A stretch of 64,000 nt of DNA, taken from positions 1 to 64,000 of the forward strand of contig NZ_FNCO01000006.1 of the NCBI RefSeq assembly GCF_900100795.1, read 5' to 3'. Shown piece after piece: positions 44,715-54,663 of the stretch (its first letter is position 1; every line of letters starts with the position of its first letter). Under the pieces are notes generated by a model. It worked only from the letters and a program-made list of their open reading frames with translations, made no database searches and was not told where the DNA came from. The stretch is from Pseudomonas abietaniphila (lineage in GTDB: Bacteria; Pseudomonadota; Gammaproteobacteria; Pseudomonadales; Pseudomonadaceae). A program made the translations under genes and the position numbers.

Positions 44715-45044
44715 TCAATCGAGGGCGAGTTTCTCGCGGTTTTTATCAAGCAATGCTTTGCCGATGCCCTTGACCTCAATCAGTTCATCCACCGACGTAA
44801 ATGCCCCGTTTTCGTCCCGATACGCGACAATCGCCGCCGCTTTACCTGCGCCAATACCCGACAATTCCTTTTGCAACGTGTCTGCGCTGGCCGTATTGAT
44901 ATTGACCTTGGCGCCCTGTTCGGCGGATGCCGACGCGACAACGGGTTGAGCAACATTCGCTGGCGCAGCGGGTGCGGCCGTGACGGCGATCGAGGTGCTG
45001 GTGAGCAGGGCGAAGAGCAGAGAGGAGAGATAGGTTCTACGCAT
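44715..45044 (-). CDS. ComEA-like helix-hairpin-helix DNA-binding protein
   Basis: A 109-residue exported protein. A signal peptide (ends near VTAAPA) is followed by an Ala/Val-rich linker and a helix-hairpin-helix domain at about 45-109 (VNINTASADTL, GIGAGKAAAIVAYR, GIGKALLDKNREKL). ComEA proteins bind DNA in the periplasm during natural uptake; many Pseudomonas carry this short form next to wbpM. The ATG at 45044 has GGAG upstream, and the frame extends upstream without support. Competence in this organism cannot be judged from this gene alone. Confidence 0.9.
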   Translation of the reverse strand: MRRTYLSSLLFALLTSTSIAVTAAPAAPANVAQPVVASASAEQGAKVNINTASADTLQKELSGIGAGKAAAIVAYRDENGAFTSVDELIEVKGIGKALLDKNREKLALD

Positions 45045-45242
45045 GAGTAATGCTCCATGACATCGTGAAGGGGGAGCAGCTTTTCCTGAGCTGCCACCCA
45101 AACCTAGACGATGCTCAGGGAGCGTCAATGCAGGGAAAGGTGACGAGATGTTTGGTGCGCTGCGCCCCGGTAAAACCGGGGCTTGCGGGCCAATAGTCGA
45201 GCGCGGCGGGTGCGTTAGCAAAGATTTCGGAGGCTCAAACCT

Positions 45243-47237
45243 TCACGGTTCGTTGCGACGTTGCTGGTGAATCCAGTCCACGATATCGCCCTCGGGCGCA
45301 TACCCACTGACCGTGTCGCTCAGGATCTGGCGGACCTTGTTGTAGTCGTCTTCATCCAGCGCCTTGAGCAAATGCGACAGGCTCTGTTTGAACGCCTCCC
45401 ACGACAGGTAATCCTCCTGGGCGCTCATGATCATCGGATGGTTGGTGACGGCCACGTTATCGCCAATCAGCAACTCTTCGTAGAGCTTCTCCCCGGGACG
45501 CAGGCCGGTGAACTCGATGGAGATGTCGCCATGGGGGTTCTTCTCCGAGCGAATGCTCAAGCCGGACAGATGCACCATCTTCTCGGCCAGTTCGATAATT
45601 CTTACCGGCTCGCCCATGTCGAGCACGAACACGTCGCCGCCCTGCCCCATGGAACCGGCCTGAATCACCAACTGAGCCGCTTCCGGAATGGTCATGAAAT
45701 AGCGAGTGATCTTGGGATGCGTCACCGTCAGCGGCCCACCGGACTTGATCTGCTGGTGGAACAACGGAATCACCGACCCGGACGAACCCAGCACATTGCC
45801 GAAGCGCACCATGATGAACCGCGTCTTGTTGACCTGATGCACGTTCGCACGGTCACCAAACATCACCGGCGCAGCTTCCCGGCTCAAGGCCTGAAGAATC
45901 AGTTCAGCAAGGCGCTTCGTACTGCCCATGATGTTGGTGGGCCGCACCGCCTTGTCGGTAGAGATCAGCACAAAGTTGGCAACGCCTGCCTGGAGCGCTG
46001 CCTGCGCCGCGTTCAGCGTGCCGACAACGTTATTGATGACGCCCTCCGCGATATTGTGCTCGACCATCGGCACATGCTTGTAAGCGGCTGCGTGGTAGAC
46101 CGTATCGACACGCCAGGTCTTCATGACATCCAGCAACTTGGAATGGTTGCGCACGGAGCCAAGGATCGGCAGGACCTTCACCTTGAGCGATTCACGCTCG
46201 ATACGGCGTTCCAACTCGGAAAGAATCGTGTAGAGATTGAATTCGCTGTGGTCCAGCAGCAGCAGTGTCGTGGGCTTGAGCATGACGATCTGTCTACACA
46301 ACTCGGAACCAATCGAGCCGCCCGCCCCCGTCACCAGCACGCATTGGTTCTTGATGCAGTGCTCCAGCAGCTCTTCCTGCGCGGGAACCGAGTCGCGACC
46401 CAGCAGGTCGGCAATGTCCACTTCCTGCAGATCGTCCACTTTGACTCGGCCAGCGGCGAGGTCCGAAAAGTTCGGGACACTGCGCACATGCAGCGGAAAG
46501 CCTTCCAGAAACCCGAGGATTTCCCGGCGACGCGTTCTCGCGGAAGACGGAATCGCCAACAGGATTTCCTGCGCGCCCGTCACATCGATCATTTGCTGGA
46601 TGTGCTTGGGTTTGTAGACCTGCAGGCCGGAGATCACCCGATTGGAAATCGAGTCATCGTCATCGATGAAGGCTACCGGGCGCATTGAACGGCCCATTCT
46701 GAGGGCGGCCACCAGCTGATTACCCGCTGCCCCGGCGCCATAAATGGCCACTCTGGGCAGACCATCGTCTCGGCTAGTGAACGGCATGTGCTGCGCGGCA
46801 CCAAACCAGTCACCCAGAAAATATTGGCGCATGGCAAGACGCAAACCGCCAATCATGACCAGGCTCAGCCACCAGTAGTTGAACATGACGGAGCGAGGCA
46901 CGACATGCTGGTGGTTGCTGTACAGATAAACAACAACGCCTAGTATTAACGCGGAAAGGCTCACGGCTTTGATGATTGCAACCAGAGCATCGTTGCCGAA
47001 GTAGCGCATGACCGCGCGGTACATACCAAAACGAATGAACAAAGGGATGGCCACGACCGGAGCGCTGATGAAAAGCCAAGTGTGGATTTCCAAAGGATTG
47101 ATTAGGTCATCAATCCCTAGTCGAACCACGAAGGCCATCCATAGTGCAAACCACACCAGACAGATGTCGGTGGCAACCTGGATTATGCGCTTCTTACGAC
47201 GGGGCAATCCCACCAGCAAAACGCGTACTCTCTCCAT
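45243..47237 (-). CDS. wbpM: nucleotide-sugar 4,6-dehydratase WbpM
   Basis: A 664-residue inner-membrane enzyme, nearly the length of P. aeruginosa WbpM, which makes UDP-4-keto-6-deoxy sugars leading to D-QuiNAc/D-FucNAc residues of the O-antigen. Four N-terminal membrane segments are followed by one Rossmann domain (YGAGAAGNQ) and then the catalytic one (TGAGGSIGSELC, AAAYKHVPMVE). The active-site segment STDKAVRPTNIMGSTKR has Met where other SDRs have Tyr, as known for WbpM. The ATG at 47237 follows GAGGGAAGC. It is the last gene of the polysaccharide block. Confidence 0.93.
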   Translation of the reverse strand: MERVRVLLVGLPRRKKRIIQVATDICLVWFALWMAFVVRLGIDDLINPLEIHTWLFISAPVVAIPLFIRFGMYRAVMRYFGNDALVAIIKAVSLSALILGVVVYLYSNHQHVVPRSVMFNYWWLSLVMIGGLRLAMRQYFLGDWFGAAQHMPFTSRDDGLPRVAIYGAGAAGNQLVAALRMGRSMRPVAFIDDDDSISNRVISGLQVYKPKHIQQMIDVTGAQEILLAIPSSARTRRREILGFLEGFPLHVRSVPNFSDLAAGRVKVDDLQEVDIADLLGRDSVPAQEELLEHCIKNQCVLVTGAGGSIGSELCRQIVMLKPTTLLLLDHSEFNLYTILSELERRIERESLKVKVLPILGSVRNHSKLLDVMKTWRVDTVYHAAAYKHVPMVEHNIAEGVINNVVGTLNAAQAALQAGVANFVLISTDKAVRPTNIMGSTKRLAELILQALSREAAPVMFGDRANVHQVNKTRFIMVRFGNVLGSSGSVIPLFHQQIKSGGPLTVTHPKITRYFMTIPEAAQLVIQAGSMGQGGDVFVLDMGEPVRIIELAEKMVHLSGLSIRSEKNPHGDISIEFTGLRPGEKLYEELLIGDNVAVTNHPMIMSAQEDYLSWEAFKQSLSHLLKALDEDDYNKVRQILSDTVSGYAPEGDIVDWIHQQRRNEP

Positions 47238-47345
47238 GCTTCCCTCAAACAAGAGTTCAAACTCCTTTCTATCGACCCACACGCCGACTGTTGATTCCTG
47301 CCACGCTCGAACAATCTGACCGAATGACGACGACGCTGCATCCTT

Positions 47346-48362
47346 TCAATTTGCTTCCAGCGTGCCAGCCTTGAACCTGATGGCCAAAATGACGAGCGGG
47401 ATGTACGCAATAATCAGGCCCAAAGCACCGTCCAGCCCGAAAAGGGTGACGCACAATGCAATGGGCAATAGCCAGACCAGATTGATTACACCGACTGCGG
47501 ACGTCACAGGAAGATGCCGACCAAACCGCCGTGAAGCGAATTGATAAGCGTGACTTCTGTGAGCCTCATAGATCTTGTCGCCTCGAACGAGCCGACGAAT
47601 GAGGGTAACTGTAGCGTCTACGATGAAAACCCCAAGGAGGATAAGCCATGTCCACAGTAACTGCGAGGAAATCCAGGCAGCCTGCAGCGATAAAATACCC
47701 AGAATGATGCCCAGAAACCCGCTGCCAGCATCACCCATGAAGATTTTGGCGGGCGGAAAATTCCAGAAAAGGAACCCTGCCACCGCGCAGCCGAGCAAGA
47801 TCGGCAGCCCAATCAGGCCGGGAAATCCACTCAACACGTAAATAAGCACCGCGCCCAGGCACACCGTAATGGCCTCTACGCTGGCAATGCCATCAATGCC
47901 GTCCATGAAGTTGTAGAGGTTAAGCAGCCAGACCAGATAGAACGCCGCAAGCACATCGCCAATCAGGCCCAGATCTAACTCAGTACCGAATAAATGAATC
48001 GCGGGAAGTCCACCCAGCCAGAACAACCCCCAAGCTGCCGCCACAAAATGCCCCAAAAGACGCCAGCGGGCCGCGATGTGGCCGTGATCGTCGAGGAAAC
48101 CAAGAGCGGCTATGAATAAGCCTGCACCGAATGACGCCATAAAGGATGACAGTTCTATGCCGCCAGCGCAGTACATCCATATTAGGGCAGCCAGATAACT
48201 CACCACGACGGCGACGCCCCCTCCCCGCGGTGTTGGAACGGTATGCGAACTCCTACCGTTGGGGATATCGAGCAGACTTTTGTGCAGGGCGTACCGACGC
48301 AACCAGTACGTCAACGCCAGCGAGGCCCCGGCAACGAGGACCGCTAACCACCAATAATTCAT
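47346..48362 (-). CDS. wbpL: undecaprenyl-phosphate sugar transferase WbpL
   Basis: A 338-residue polytopic enzyme of the WecA/MraY superfamily that starts O-chain synthesis by moving a FucNAc/QuiNAc- or GlcNAc-phosphate to undecaprenyl phosphate. The motifs SSHTVPTPRGGG, NLYNFMDGIDG and FMGDAGSGFLG mark the Mg and substrate sites. It overlaps the upstream epimerase gene by 4 bases (ATGA). It lies between WbpV- and WbpM-like genes as in P. aeruginosa serotypes. Confidence 0.93.
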   Translation of the reverse strand: MNYWWLAVLVAGASLALTYWLRRYALHKSLLDIPNGRSSHTVPTPRGGGVAVVVSYLAALIWMYCAGGIELSSFMASFGAGLFIAALGFLDDHGHIAARWRLLGHFVAAAWGLFWLGGLPAIHLFGTELDLGLIGDVLAAFYLVWLLNLYNFMDGIDGIASVEAITVCLGAVLIYVLSGFPGLIGLPILLGCAVAGFLFWNFPPAKIFMGDAGSGFLGIILGILSLQAAWISSQLLWTWLILLGVFIVDATVTLIRRLVRGDKIYEAHRSHAYQFASRRFGRHLPVTSAVGVINLVWLLPIALCVTLFGLDGALGLIIAYIPLVILAIRFKAGTLEAN

Positions 48363-49327
48363 TTTTGTTCCGTTGCTAGAAAATGATCGACAGTCTTCTT
48401 GAGGGCCTCGTCGACTGATACAGGCGGCGTCCAGCCCAGCAAGTCTCGGTTCTTCGAGATATCCACACGTAGGGAGCCTAATACCCGTTGAGCCGCGGCT
48501 TTACGCCCCAGCAACCTCGCGCCCAACTGAATAATCGACTGAGGTACTGGAACCAGCCAGCCGGACAAGGGCATAAATGCTTTTAGGCGCTTTGCCAGCT
48601 CTGTGGTGGAAAAATCTTCTCCGTCGCTCACCAAAAAAATCTGATTAGCCGCAGCCGGATGATCAACACACACCCGGATGAAGTCCACCAGATTATCCAG
48701 CGAAACAAGGCTACGCGCGTTGCGTATGGCACCCAATGGCAACGGAATGCCCTTGCGAAGTGCCCGCATCAGTTGCAGGAAATTGGCCTTGACTCCAGGT
48801 CCATAGACCAGGACCGGGCGGATGATCACGACCTCCATCGCGCACGTTTTGGCGAGTTCCAACAGACCTAGCTCTGCTTCGTATTTAGAAATCGCATAGG
48901 GATCAGAAGGACGGGCAACATCATCAGGCCGGAATACTTCATCACGCGCCGTAGACTCGCCATTGACCTTGATCGAACTAATAAAGATGAAACGGCGCAC
49001 ACCAGCGGCTGCAGCTTGACGAGCAAGATTAAGCGTACCTGCGGTGTTGACCTCGCGGAACAGCGCGAGCGGATCGGCGGCGGTGTCGTTCATGACGTGG
49101 ACGCGGGCTGCGGTGTGTATCACTACATCCATGTCCCGGAGCGCGGATTGCCAAGCAGTATCGGTTGCAAGGTTACCTACGGGAATATTTTTCACACCGG
49201 TGGGGAGCTGGAGACCTACTTGTCTGCTGGCTGCAAAAATGTTGGTACCAGGTAGATAAGCGGCATTTTCGACCAATGCCCTACCTAAAAATCCCGAGCT
49301 CCCTGTCACCAGGATTTTTCTGACCAT
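48359..49327 (-). CDS. NAD-dependent epimerase/dehydratase (WbpV-like)
   Basis: A 322-residue extended SDR with TGSSGFLG near residue 8, Ser in ISSIKVNGE and the catalytic YAISKYEAE motif. Its closest type is WbpV/WbjF, the 4-ketoreductases that turn WbpM's product into UDP-QuiNAc or UDP-FucNAc for transfer by WbpL. The gene order epimerase-WbpL-WbpM supports this. The ATG at 49327 (MVRKILVTG) was chosen over a 35-residue upstream extension lacking similarity. The exact stereochemistry is unknown. Confidence 0.88.
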   Translation of the reverse strand: MVRKILVTGSSGFLGRALVENAAYLPGTNIFAASRQVGLQLPTGVKNIPVGNLATDTAWQSALRDMDVVIHTAARVHVMNDTAADPLALFREVNTAGTLNLARQAAAAGVRRFIFISSIKVNGESTARDEVFRPDDVARPSDPYAISKYEAELGLLELAKTCAMEVVIIRPVLVYGPGVKANFLQLMRALRKGIPLPLGAIRNARSLVSLDNLVDFIRVCVDHPAAANQIFLVSDGEDFSTTELAKRLKAFMPLSGWLVPVPQSIIQLGARLLGRKAAAQRVLGSLRVDISKNRDLLGWTPPVSVDEALKKTVDHFLATEQK

Positions 49328-49456
49328 TTCGAATCCAGTTGGATAAACAGTATGGATAATCTCGTTACCCGAGCAAACTCGATAATCAAGTAATATAAAG
49401 GAGCAGGATTGCAGTCTGTGGACACATGTCATTCCAAGACTGCGATCCAGCCTGCA

Positions 49457-50830
49457 TTATTTACCGCTTAGCAATCCCTCGATTTCCTTGACTTTCGCCG
49501 CAACCAATTGCGGATCACGCCGACTTTCCACATTCAAACGCAGCAGCGGTTCAGTGTTCGAACCACGGAGATTAAAGCGCCATTCGGCAAATTCAAGGCT
49601 GATGCCATCCGTCTTATCGATGTTGGAACAGATCGGAGAATAGTGCTCCAAAACCTTGTTCAGGACGGTCTTGACGTCTTCAACCTTGTAGTTGATCTCG
49701 CCGCTGCATGGGTAAGCGGCCATGCGCTCATCGACGAGCTGGGAAAACGATTTGCCAGAGACGGACATCAACGCGGTAACCAAGAGCCACGGGATCATGC
49801 CGCTGTCGCAGTACGCGAAGTCACGGAAGTAATGGTGTGCGCTCATCTCGCCGCCGTACACCGCATCCTCCTTGCGCATGCGTTCCTTGATGAAGGCGTG
49901 CCCGGTTTTGCACAGCACAGGCGTACCACCCGCCAGTTGTACTTGATCGATAGTGTTCCAGGTCAGGCGAGGATCATGGATGATCTTGGAACCCGGATGT
50001 TGCTTGAGCAGCATTTCTGCCAGCAGGCCAACGAGGTAGTAGCCCTCGACGAAACGCCCCTTCTCATCGAAGAAGAAGCAGCGGTCAAAGTCACCGTCCC
50101 ACGCCAACCCCAGATCGCAGCCGTGCTGGAGAAGCGCCTCTTGGGTGATGCTGCGGTTTTCCGGCAACAGCGGATTGGGTACGCCATTCGGGAAGTTGCC
50201 ATCCGGTTCGGCGTTAATGATGACCCAGTCAAACGGCAGCTGCGATTTGATCGCTTCCAAAGCGGGACCGACCGCACCGTTACCTGGGTCAGCGAGAATT
50301 TTAAGCGGTCGCAGTTCTGCACCTTCGACGTAACCGAGCAGGTGCTGAATGTAAGCGGTCTTGTCTGGCGAGTATTTAACACTGCCAACCTGAACGGCCA
50401 CGTCGCCGAAATCGCCAGCATCAACGCGCTGGCGAATGGCATCAAGCCCGGTATCTCCGCTGATCGGGCGAGACTCGCGTTGCACCAGCTTCATGCCGTT
50501 ATAACCCTTCGGGTTATGACTGGCAGTGACCATCACGCCACCGTCTGCGGCGTAATGGCTGGTGGCGAAATAGACTTCTTCGGTTCCGCACAAACCGATG
50601 TCGATGACATCCGCGCCTGCGTCCTGGATACCTTTCATCAGGGCCTGAGCCAGGGACGGGCTTTCGAGACGCATGTCTCGGCCAACCACGATATTTTTTG
50701 CACCCAGCTCCACCACGATGGAGCGTCCGATGCGGTAGGCGATGTCGGCATCGAGATCGTTCGGGACTTGACCACGAATGTCGTAGGCCTTGAAGCACCG
50801 GGTCTGAATAACGGGATAGTCGGGATTCAT
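49457..50830 (-). CDS. phosphomannomutase (ManB/CpsG type)
   Basis: A 457-residue alpha-D-phosphohexomutase that converts mannose 6-phosphate to mannose 1-phosphate. The active-site phosphoserine lies in VTASHNPKGYNG, the Mg loop is DGDFDRC, the sugar-binding loop GGEMSAHHYFRDFAYCDSG-like segment contains GEMSAHH, and the phosphate loop is RGSNTEPLLR. It is followed by the WbpV-like gene and preceded by manC, so its product probably feeds GDP-mannose for surface glycan. AlgC-type bifunctionality cannot be excluded. Confidence 0.9.
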   Translation of the reverse strand: MNPDYPVIQTRCFKAYDIRGQVPNDLDADIAYRIGRSIVVELGAKNIVVGRDMRLESPSLAQALMKGIQDAGADVIDIGLCGTEEVYFATSHYAADGGVMVTASHNPKGYNGMKLVQRESRPISGDTGLDAIRQRVDAGDFGDVAVQVGSVKYSPDKTAYIQHLLGYVEGAELRPLKILADPGNGAVGPALEAIKSQLPFDWVIINAEPDGNFPNGVPNPLLPENRSITQEALLQHGCDLGLAWDGDFDRCFFFDEKGRFVEGYYLVGLLAEMLLKQHPGSKIIHDPRLTWNTIDQVQLAGGTPVLCKTGHAFIKERMRKEDAVYGGEMSAHHYFRDFAYCDSGMIPWLLVTALMSVSGKSFSQLVDERMAAYPCSGEINYKVEDVKTVLNKVLEHYSPICSNIDKTDGISLEFAEWRFNLRGSNTEPLLRLNVESRRDPQLVAAKVKEIEGLLSGK

Positions 50831-50851
50831 GTGTAAAAACCTATGCGACGA

Positions 50852-50869
50852 AAGGACCTTGGGGTCCTT
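50852..50869 (-). promoter_or_regulatory. small hairpin between manC and manB
   Basis: AAGGACC-TTGG-GGTCCTT, a 7-bp stem with a tetraloop, 22 bases before the manB start. It may modulate manB expression or be a processing site; there is no U-tract. Confidence 0.35.
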
Positions 50870-50959
50870 CTAATCAGTAAGAAGCAACCCGGCCAGCGGG
50901 CTGCGCGCTACCCTCGCGCATGACAGCTTGAGGCGAGGGTTAGGCACTGAAAACGGAGA

Positions 50960-52402
50960 TTAGTTATCAACACGCCCGTAATTATCTTCAAAACGTACGA
51001 TGTCATCCTCGCCCAGGTAGTCACCGCTCTGCACTTCGATGAGTACCAGATCGATCACACCGGGGTTCTGCAGGCGGTGTTTATGGCCCGCACGAATGAA
51101 CGTCGATTCGTTGGTATTGAGCATTAACTCTTGCTGATCGTTGATGACCACGGCCATGCCGCTGACGACAATCCAGTGCTCGCTGCGGTGATGGTGCATC
51201 TGCAGGGAGAGCGACGCCTTGGGTTTGACAACGATGCGCTTGATCTTGAAGCGCTCGCCGTTTTCCAGCGTCGTGTACGTACCCCAAGGGCGGTGTACGG
51301 TGCGGTGCAGCAAGTGAGCAGTGTGACCACCGGATTTCAACTGCTGAACGATGTGCTTGACGTCTTGCGCGTGCGCCCTGTTCGTGATCAGCAACGCATC
51401 GGGCGTGTCCACCACCAGCAGGTCTTCTACGCCTACCAATGCGGTGAGACGCTCCTCACTGTTTACATAGTTGTTGCGTGAAGCATGCGACAGGACTTCG
51501 CCTTCAAAACGGTTGCCGTTTTCGTCCTCATGGGTCAGTTCGCTGACCGCATTCCAGGAACCGATGTCGCTCCAGCCAATGTCACAGGGAATAGTTGCGA
51601 CCTTCGACGAGCGCTCCATGAGTGCGTAGTCAATCGAAATATCCGGCACGTTGGCAAACGTCTCGGCATCAAGCGCGCGACAGCTATAGCCTTTGCCGGT
51701 AGACAAGCGGGAAGCTTCAAGGGTGGCGGCGACGGCTTCAACGACATCTGGCGCATGCGCACGTAGCTCATCAAGCACTGTCCCGACACGGAAGCAGAAC
51801 ATGCCGGAGTTCCAGTAATAGTTACCGGCACTGACATAGGCTTTTGCGGTGTCCAGATTCGGCTTTTCAACGAATCGGGCGACTTTCTGGCCACCAGCAA
51901 GCTTGTTGAATGCATCAGCTTCGATGTAACCGAATCCTGTTTCGGGATAGGTTGGCTTTATACCGAATGTCACCAACCAGCCTTGGGTGGCTAGCGTGAC
52001 GGCATTTGCCACCGCAGTGGCGAAAGCCGCCTGATCTTTGATCAGGTGATCGGCAGCAAGAACCAGCATGCAAGCGTCCGGACCACGGGTTTCCAAGAGC
52101 TGCAACGCCGCCGCAGCAACGGCTGCTGCAGTATTGCGGCCAAAGGGCTCAAGAATATAGCTCAGCGAATGATGCGCACGGTCGACCGCCCGGTATTCAT
52201 CCTCGGTCTTGAATAGAAGCTCACGATTGGTAACCGTCAGGATCTCGACCACACCGTCCAGACTGCTGGCCCGCAAAAATGTCTTCTGGATGAGGTTCTG
52301 ACCGCCCGGCAATTGCATGAAAGGCTTGGGATGAGTCTCGCGGGATACAGGCCAGAGCCGGCTGCCAACACCGCCGGACATAATTACGGGAATCAATTCC
52401 AT
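50960..52402 (-). CDS. mannose-1-phosphate guanylyltransferase / mannose-6-phosphate isomerase
   Basis: A 480-residue bifunctional type II enzyme (AlgA/WbpW/ManC family). The N-terminal nucleotidyltransferase has MSGGVGSRLWPVSRE with KPF following, and FVEKPN. The C-terminal cupin isomerase domain has RPWGTYTTLENGERFKIKRI-like sequence and metal-binding QMHHHRSEHW. It supplies GDP-mannose with the downstream phosphomannomutase. The start MELIPVIMSGG at 52402 is preferred over 52426. It is first of the polysaccharide unit, behind a 334-base upstream region. Confidence 0.92.
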   Translation of the reverse strand: MELIPVIMSGGVGSRLWPVSRETHPKPFMQLPGGQNLIQKTFLRASSLDGVVEILTVTNRELLFKTEDEYRAVDRAHHSLSYILEPFGRNTAAAVAAAALQLLETRGPDACMLVLAADHLIKDQAAFATAVANAVTLATQGWLVTFGIKPTYPETGFGYIEADAFNKLAGGQKVARFVEKPNLDTAKAYVSAGNYYWNSGMFCFRVGTVLDELRAHAPDVVEAVAATLEASRLSTGKGYSCRALDAETFANVPDISIDYALMERSSKVATIPCDIGWSDIGSWNAVSELTHEDENGNRFEGEVLSHASRNNYVNSEERLTALVGVEDLLVVDTPDALLITNRAHAQDVKHIVQQLKSGGHTAHLLHRTVHRPWGTYTTLENGERFKIKRIVVKPKASLSLQMHHHRSEHWIVVSGMAVVINDQQELMLNTNESTFIRAGHKHRLQNPGVIDLVLIEVQSGDYLGEDDIVRFEDNYGRVDN

Positions 52403-52736
52403 TCTAAAATCCTTAGTCTTCCCCAAGAGATGTGTAGCTGGGAAAGGTATGTGTGGTGTTACACGACCGCATCAGAGTCAACCCGGACTGCGCGTGGACC
52501 AGTCGGCACGCAGACATGAAGGAAGCAAGTGCCCTGCAAGCAGGCGATTATTCTACAGCCTGCTGTAAGATTTACTAACACCCACCGAGGCAAAACCCAA
52601 GATTTTCAACGATTTCAGATAGGTAACGTGGCGGGATGATAGCAAAAAGACACAGTGACGCGCAGCAAACGCCCTGACTAGAGCGCCGCCGCCATCATCC
52701 GGTTGCGTTATTGCTTGCAGTTGAGATCAGTTCCGC
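52403..52736. other. region upstream of manC
   Basis: 334 bases between the RNase stop and the manC start, with no gene seen. A possible minus-strand promoter is TTAGTA-17-TAGAAT at 52550-52578; the -10 is good and the -35 is weak. Confidence 0.35.
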
Positions 52737-54182
52737 TCAATCAATTATCACTGCTTTGCGCTTTGTGGAGTATTTGCCTTCCAACAACTGACCGAGCCGC
52801 CTCTTGGCAGAAGGCTCTCCGTGCACCAGCTTGATCTCGGACGGCCACACCGGCATACCCGCTACGAAATCTACCAGTCCCCGCTGATCTGCATGCGCCG
52901 AATAGCCTCCGATCGTCTCGATACCCGCCTTGATCTTATAGCGCTCGCGATCCAGCTCAACGTAACCGCCCTTCGGGCCATGCTGTTGAATCGCGGCGCC
53001 GGGCGTGCCCTTCGCCTGATAGCCGACGAACACCACGTTGTGACGCGGATCGCCCAGCATGGCTTTCAGATAATTGACGATGCGCCCGCCTGCGCACATG
53101 CCGTGCCCGGCAATGACGATCGCTGGACGTCCCGTGCTGGCGAGGTAGTTGACGGTTTGATGGTGCTGAGCGGCTGTGTCGATGGTGATCAACTGCTCAA
53201 AACGCAGCGGCTGGCGCCCGCTTTCCTGGCGGGCACGGGCGTCGTCGTCCCAGATGTCATCGAAGGACTGGTAAACCTGCGTCAGCCGGCTGGCAAGAGG
53301 CGAATCAAGAATGATGGGTAGCTGTGGCCAGTTGACCGGTAGCGAACCATCCGCACCGTCACTGCCTTCCACTGAGCACGACAGCGACTTGCGGTGAAGG
53401 ATGTCTTCGATTTCATACAGCAGTTCCTGAGTTCGCCCCAGGCTGAAAGCGGGTATCAGCACGGTACCGTGATCGGCCAACGCTCTGTCGATGACCGCCT
53501 CGAGTCGCCCTTGCCGGGTGGCTCGATCCTCATGCACGCGATCACCGTAGGTGCTCTCGAGCACTAGAATGTCTGCCTGCTCCGGGGACTTCGGGCTGGG
53601 AAGAATCGGCGTATGGGAGGCGCCGAGATCACCGGAAAACACCACGCGTTTAGTGCACTGCTCCATCGGGTATTCGACGTCGATCTCGACATAAGCCGAC
53701 CCAAGGATGTGGCCAGCGCGCTGCAAGCGGACTCGAGCATTCAGAGCGGGGGTATTCACCACGCTGAACCAGGTATCGAATGGCACGGCAACGACGCGCT
53801 CCATCACTTGAGTGAGACAGCGTTCAATCTGACGCTCGTCTCGACCCTGCTCAAGCCTGAACGCATCTTCCAGCACCAATGGCAGCAGCTTTGCGGACGG
53901 TTCACTGCATATAATCGGGCCTTTGAAGCCCGCAGCGAGCAGTTGGGGAATTCGTCCGACATGGTCCGCGTGAACGTGCGTCACGATCAGCATCTTGATC
54001 GTTGCCAGAGAGAAATCGATTGCCGAGGCAGATTCGCCAAAGCGTTCCTTGAGATCGGCATCACGGCCTTGGAACAACCCGCAATCAACCAGCAGGCCGT
54101 GCTCGGCATCCATCTGCAATTGATGACACGAGCCGGTGACACCTTCGCCCGCACCGTGATGGATGATGTCTGGATAATTCAT
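52737..54182 (-). CDS. metallo-beta-lactamase fold, beta-CASP RNase-like protein
   Basis: A 481-residue protein of the Ysh1/YsgA-type RNA exonuclease family. The zinc motif THVHADH is at 68-74, followed by GHILGSA, SGDLGA and the beta-CASP region with ESTYGDR and AGHGMCAGGRI. The final motif GGYSAHAD is characteristic of RNA-specific members. The start MNYPDI at 54182 (8 residues shorter than the longest frame) matches family starts. It lies between lapA and manC. An RNA-processing role is inferred from the family. Confidence 0.88.
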   Translation of the reverse strand: MNYPDIIHHGAGEGVTGSCHQLQMDAEHGLLVDCGLFQGRDADLKERFGESASAIDFSLATIKMLIVTHVHADHVGRIPQLLAAGFKGPIICSEPSAKLLPLVLEDAFRLEQGRDERQIERCLTQVMERVVAVPFDTWFSVVNTPALNARVRLQRAGHILGSAYVEIDVEYPMEQCTKRVVFSGDLGASHTPILPSPKSPEQADILVLESTYGDRVHEDRATRQGRLEAVIDRALADHGTVLIPAFSLGRTQELLYEIEDILHRKSLSCSVEGSDGADGSLPVNWPQLPIILDSPLASRLTQVYQSFDDIWDDDARARQESGRQPLRFEQLITIDTAAQHHQTVNYLASTGRPAIVIAGHGMCAGGRIVNYLKAMLGDPRHNVVFVGYQAKGTPGAAIQQHGPKGGYVELDRERYKIKAGIETIGGYSAHADQRGLVDFVAGMPVWPSEIKLVHGEPSAKRRLGQLLEGKYSTKRKAVIID

Positions 54183-54405
54183 GAAGCTCCCTTTCGATCC
54201 GTGCACTAAAAGTCGCGCAGCTTAGTCGCACTGAACGCAGGGTTCAGCCGATAAGGTTTTGCGGGATTTTTCGGAAATACTTGGGAACAGGTTTAAAACT
54301 GAATCGAAAAGAAAGACGCGCCACGCCGGACAGAGATCGTCGGTAGCGCTGCGTGGCCTGAGAAACAGGCACACGATGAAGAGGTCAGCGGGATGTCGCC
54401 AGCCC

Positions 54406-54645
54406 TCAGGCCATGCGAGACGGTTTGGTTCTTTTACGCAATCGGGCAATTGAAAACAGGACTGGCCCGATCACCATACCCACCAGCAATGCCAGGATCA
54501 CCGGCACGGCGATTGACATTTCAGGCGCCGACCAACCAAAGAACACAAGCGCAACGGACTGCTGGTTTTCGAGGACGAACACTACCGTCGTCGCCACAAT
54601 CAGCAGGACGACCACAAAAAAAATCAGGCGTTTGATATTGCGCAT
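54406..54645 (-). CDS. LapA family protein (DUF1049)
   Basis: A 79-residue small membrane protein with two hydrophobic segments (LIFFVVVLLIVATTVVFVL and VILALLVGMVIGPVLFS) and a basic end (RLRKRTK). This is the lipopolysaccharide-assembly protein A domain. It follows ihfB by 18 bases on the same strand, the usual arrangement in Pseudomonas. In E. coli the equivalent protein helps control lipopolysaccharide synthesis with LapB. Confidence 0.9.
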   Translation of the reverse strand: MRNIKRLIFFVVVLLIVATTVVFVLENQQSVALVFFGWSAPEMSIAVPVILALLVGMVIGPVLFSIARLRKRTKPSRMA

Positions 54646-54663
54646 CGAGTACTCCTTTGACGG

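Noticed and set aside
49508..50836. 442-codon antisense frame over the phosphomannomutase gene
   Set aside because: The sense gene has every mutase motif; the antisense frame begins and ends with it and shows no domain.
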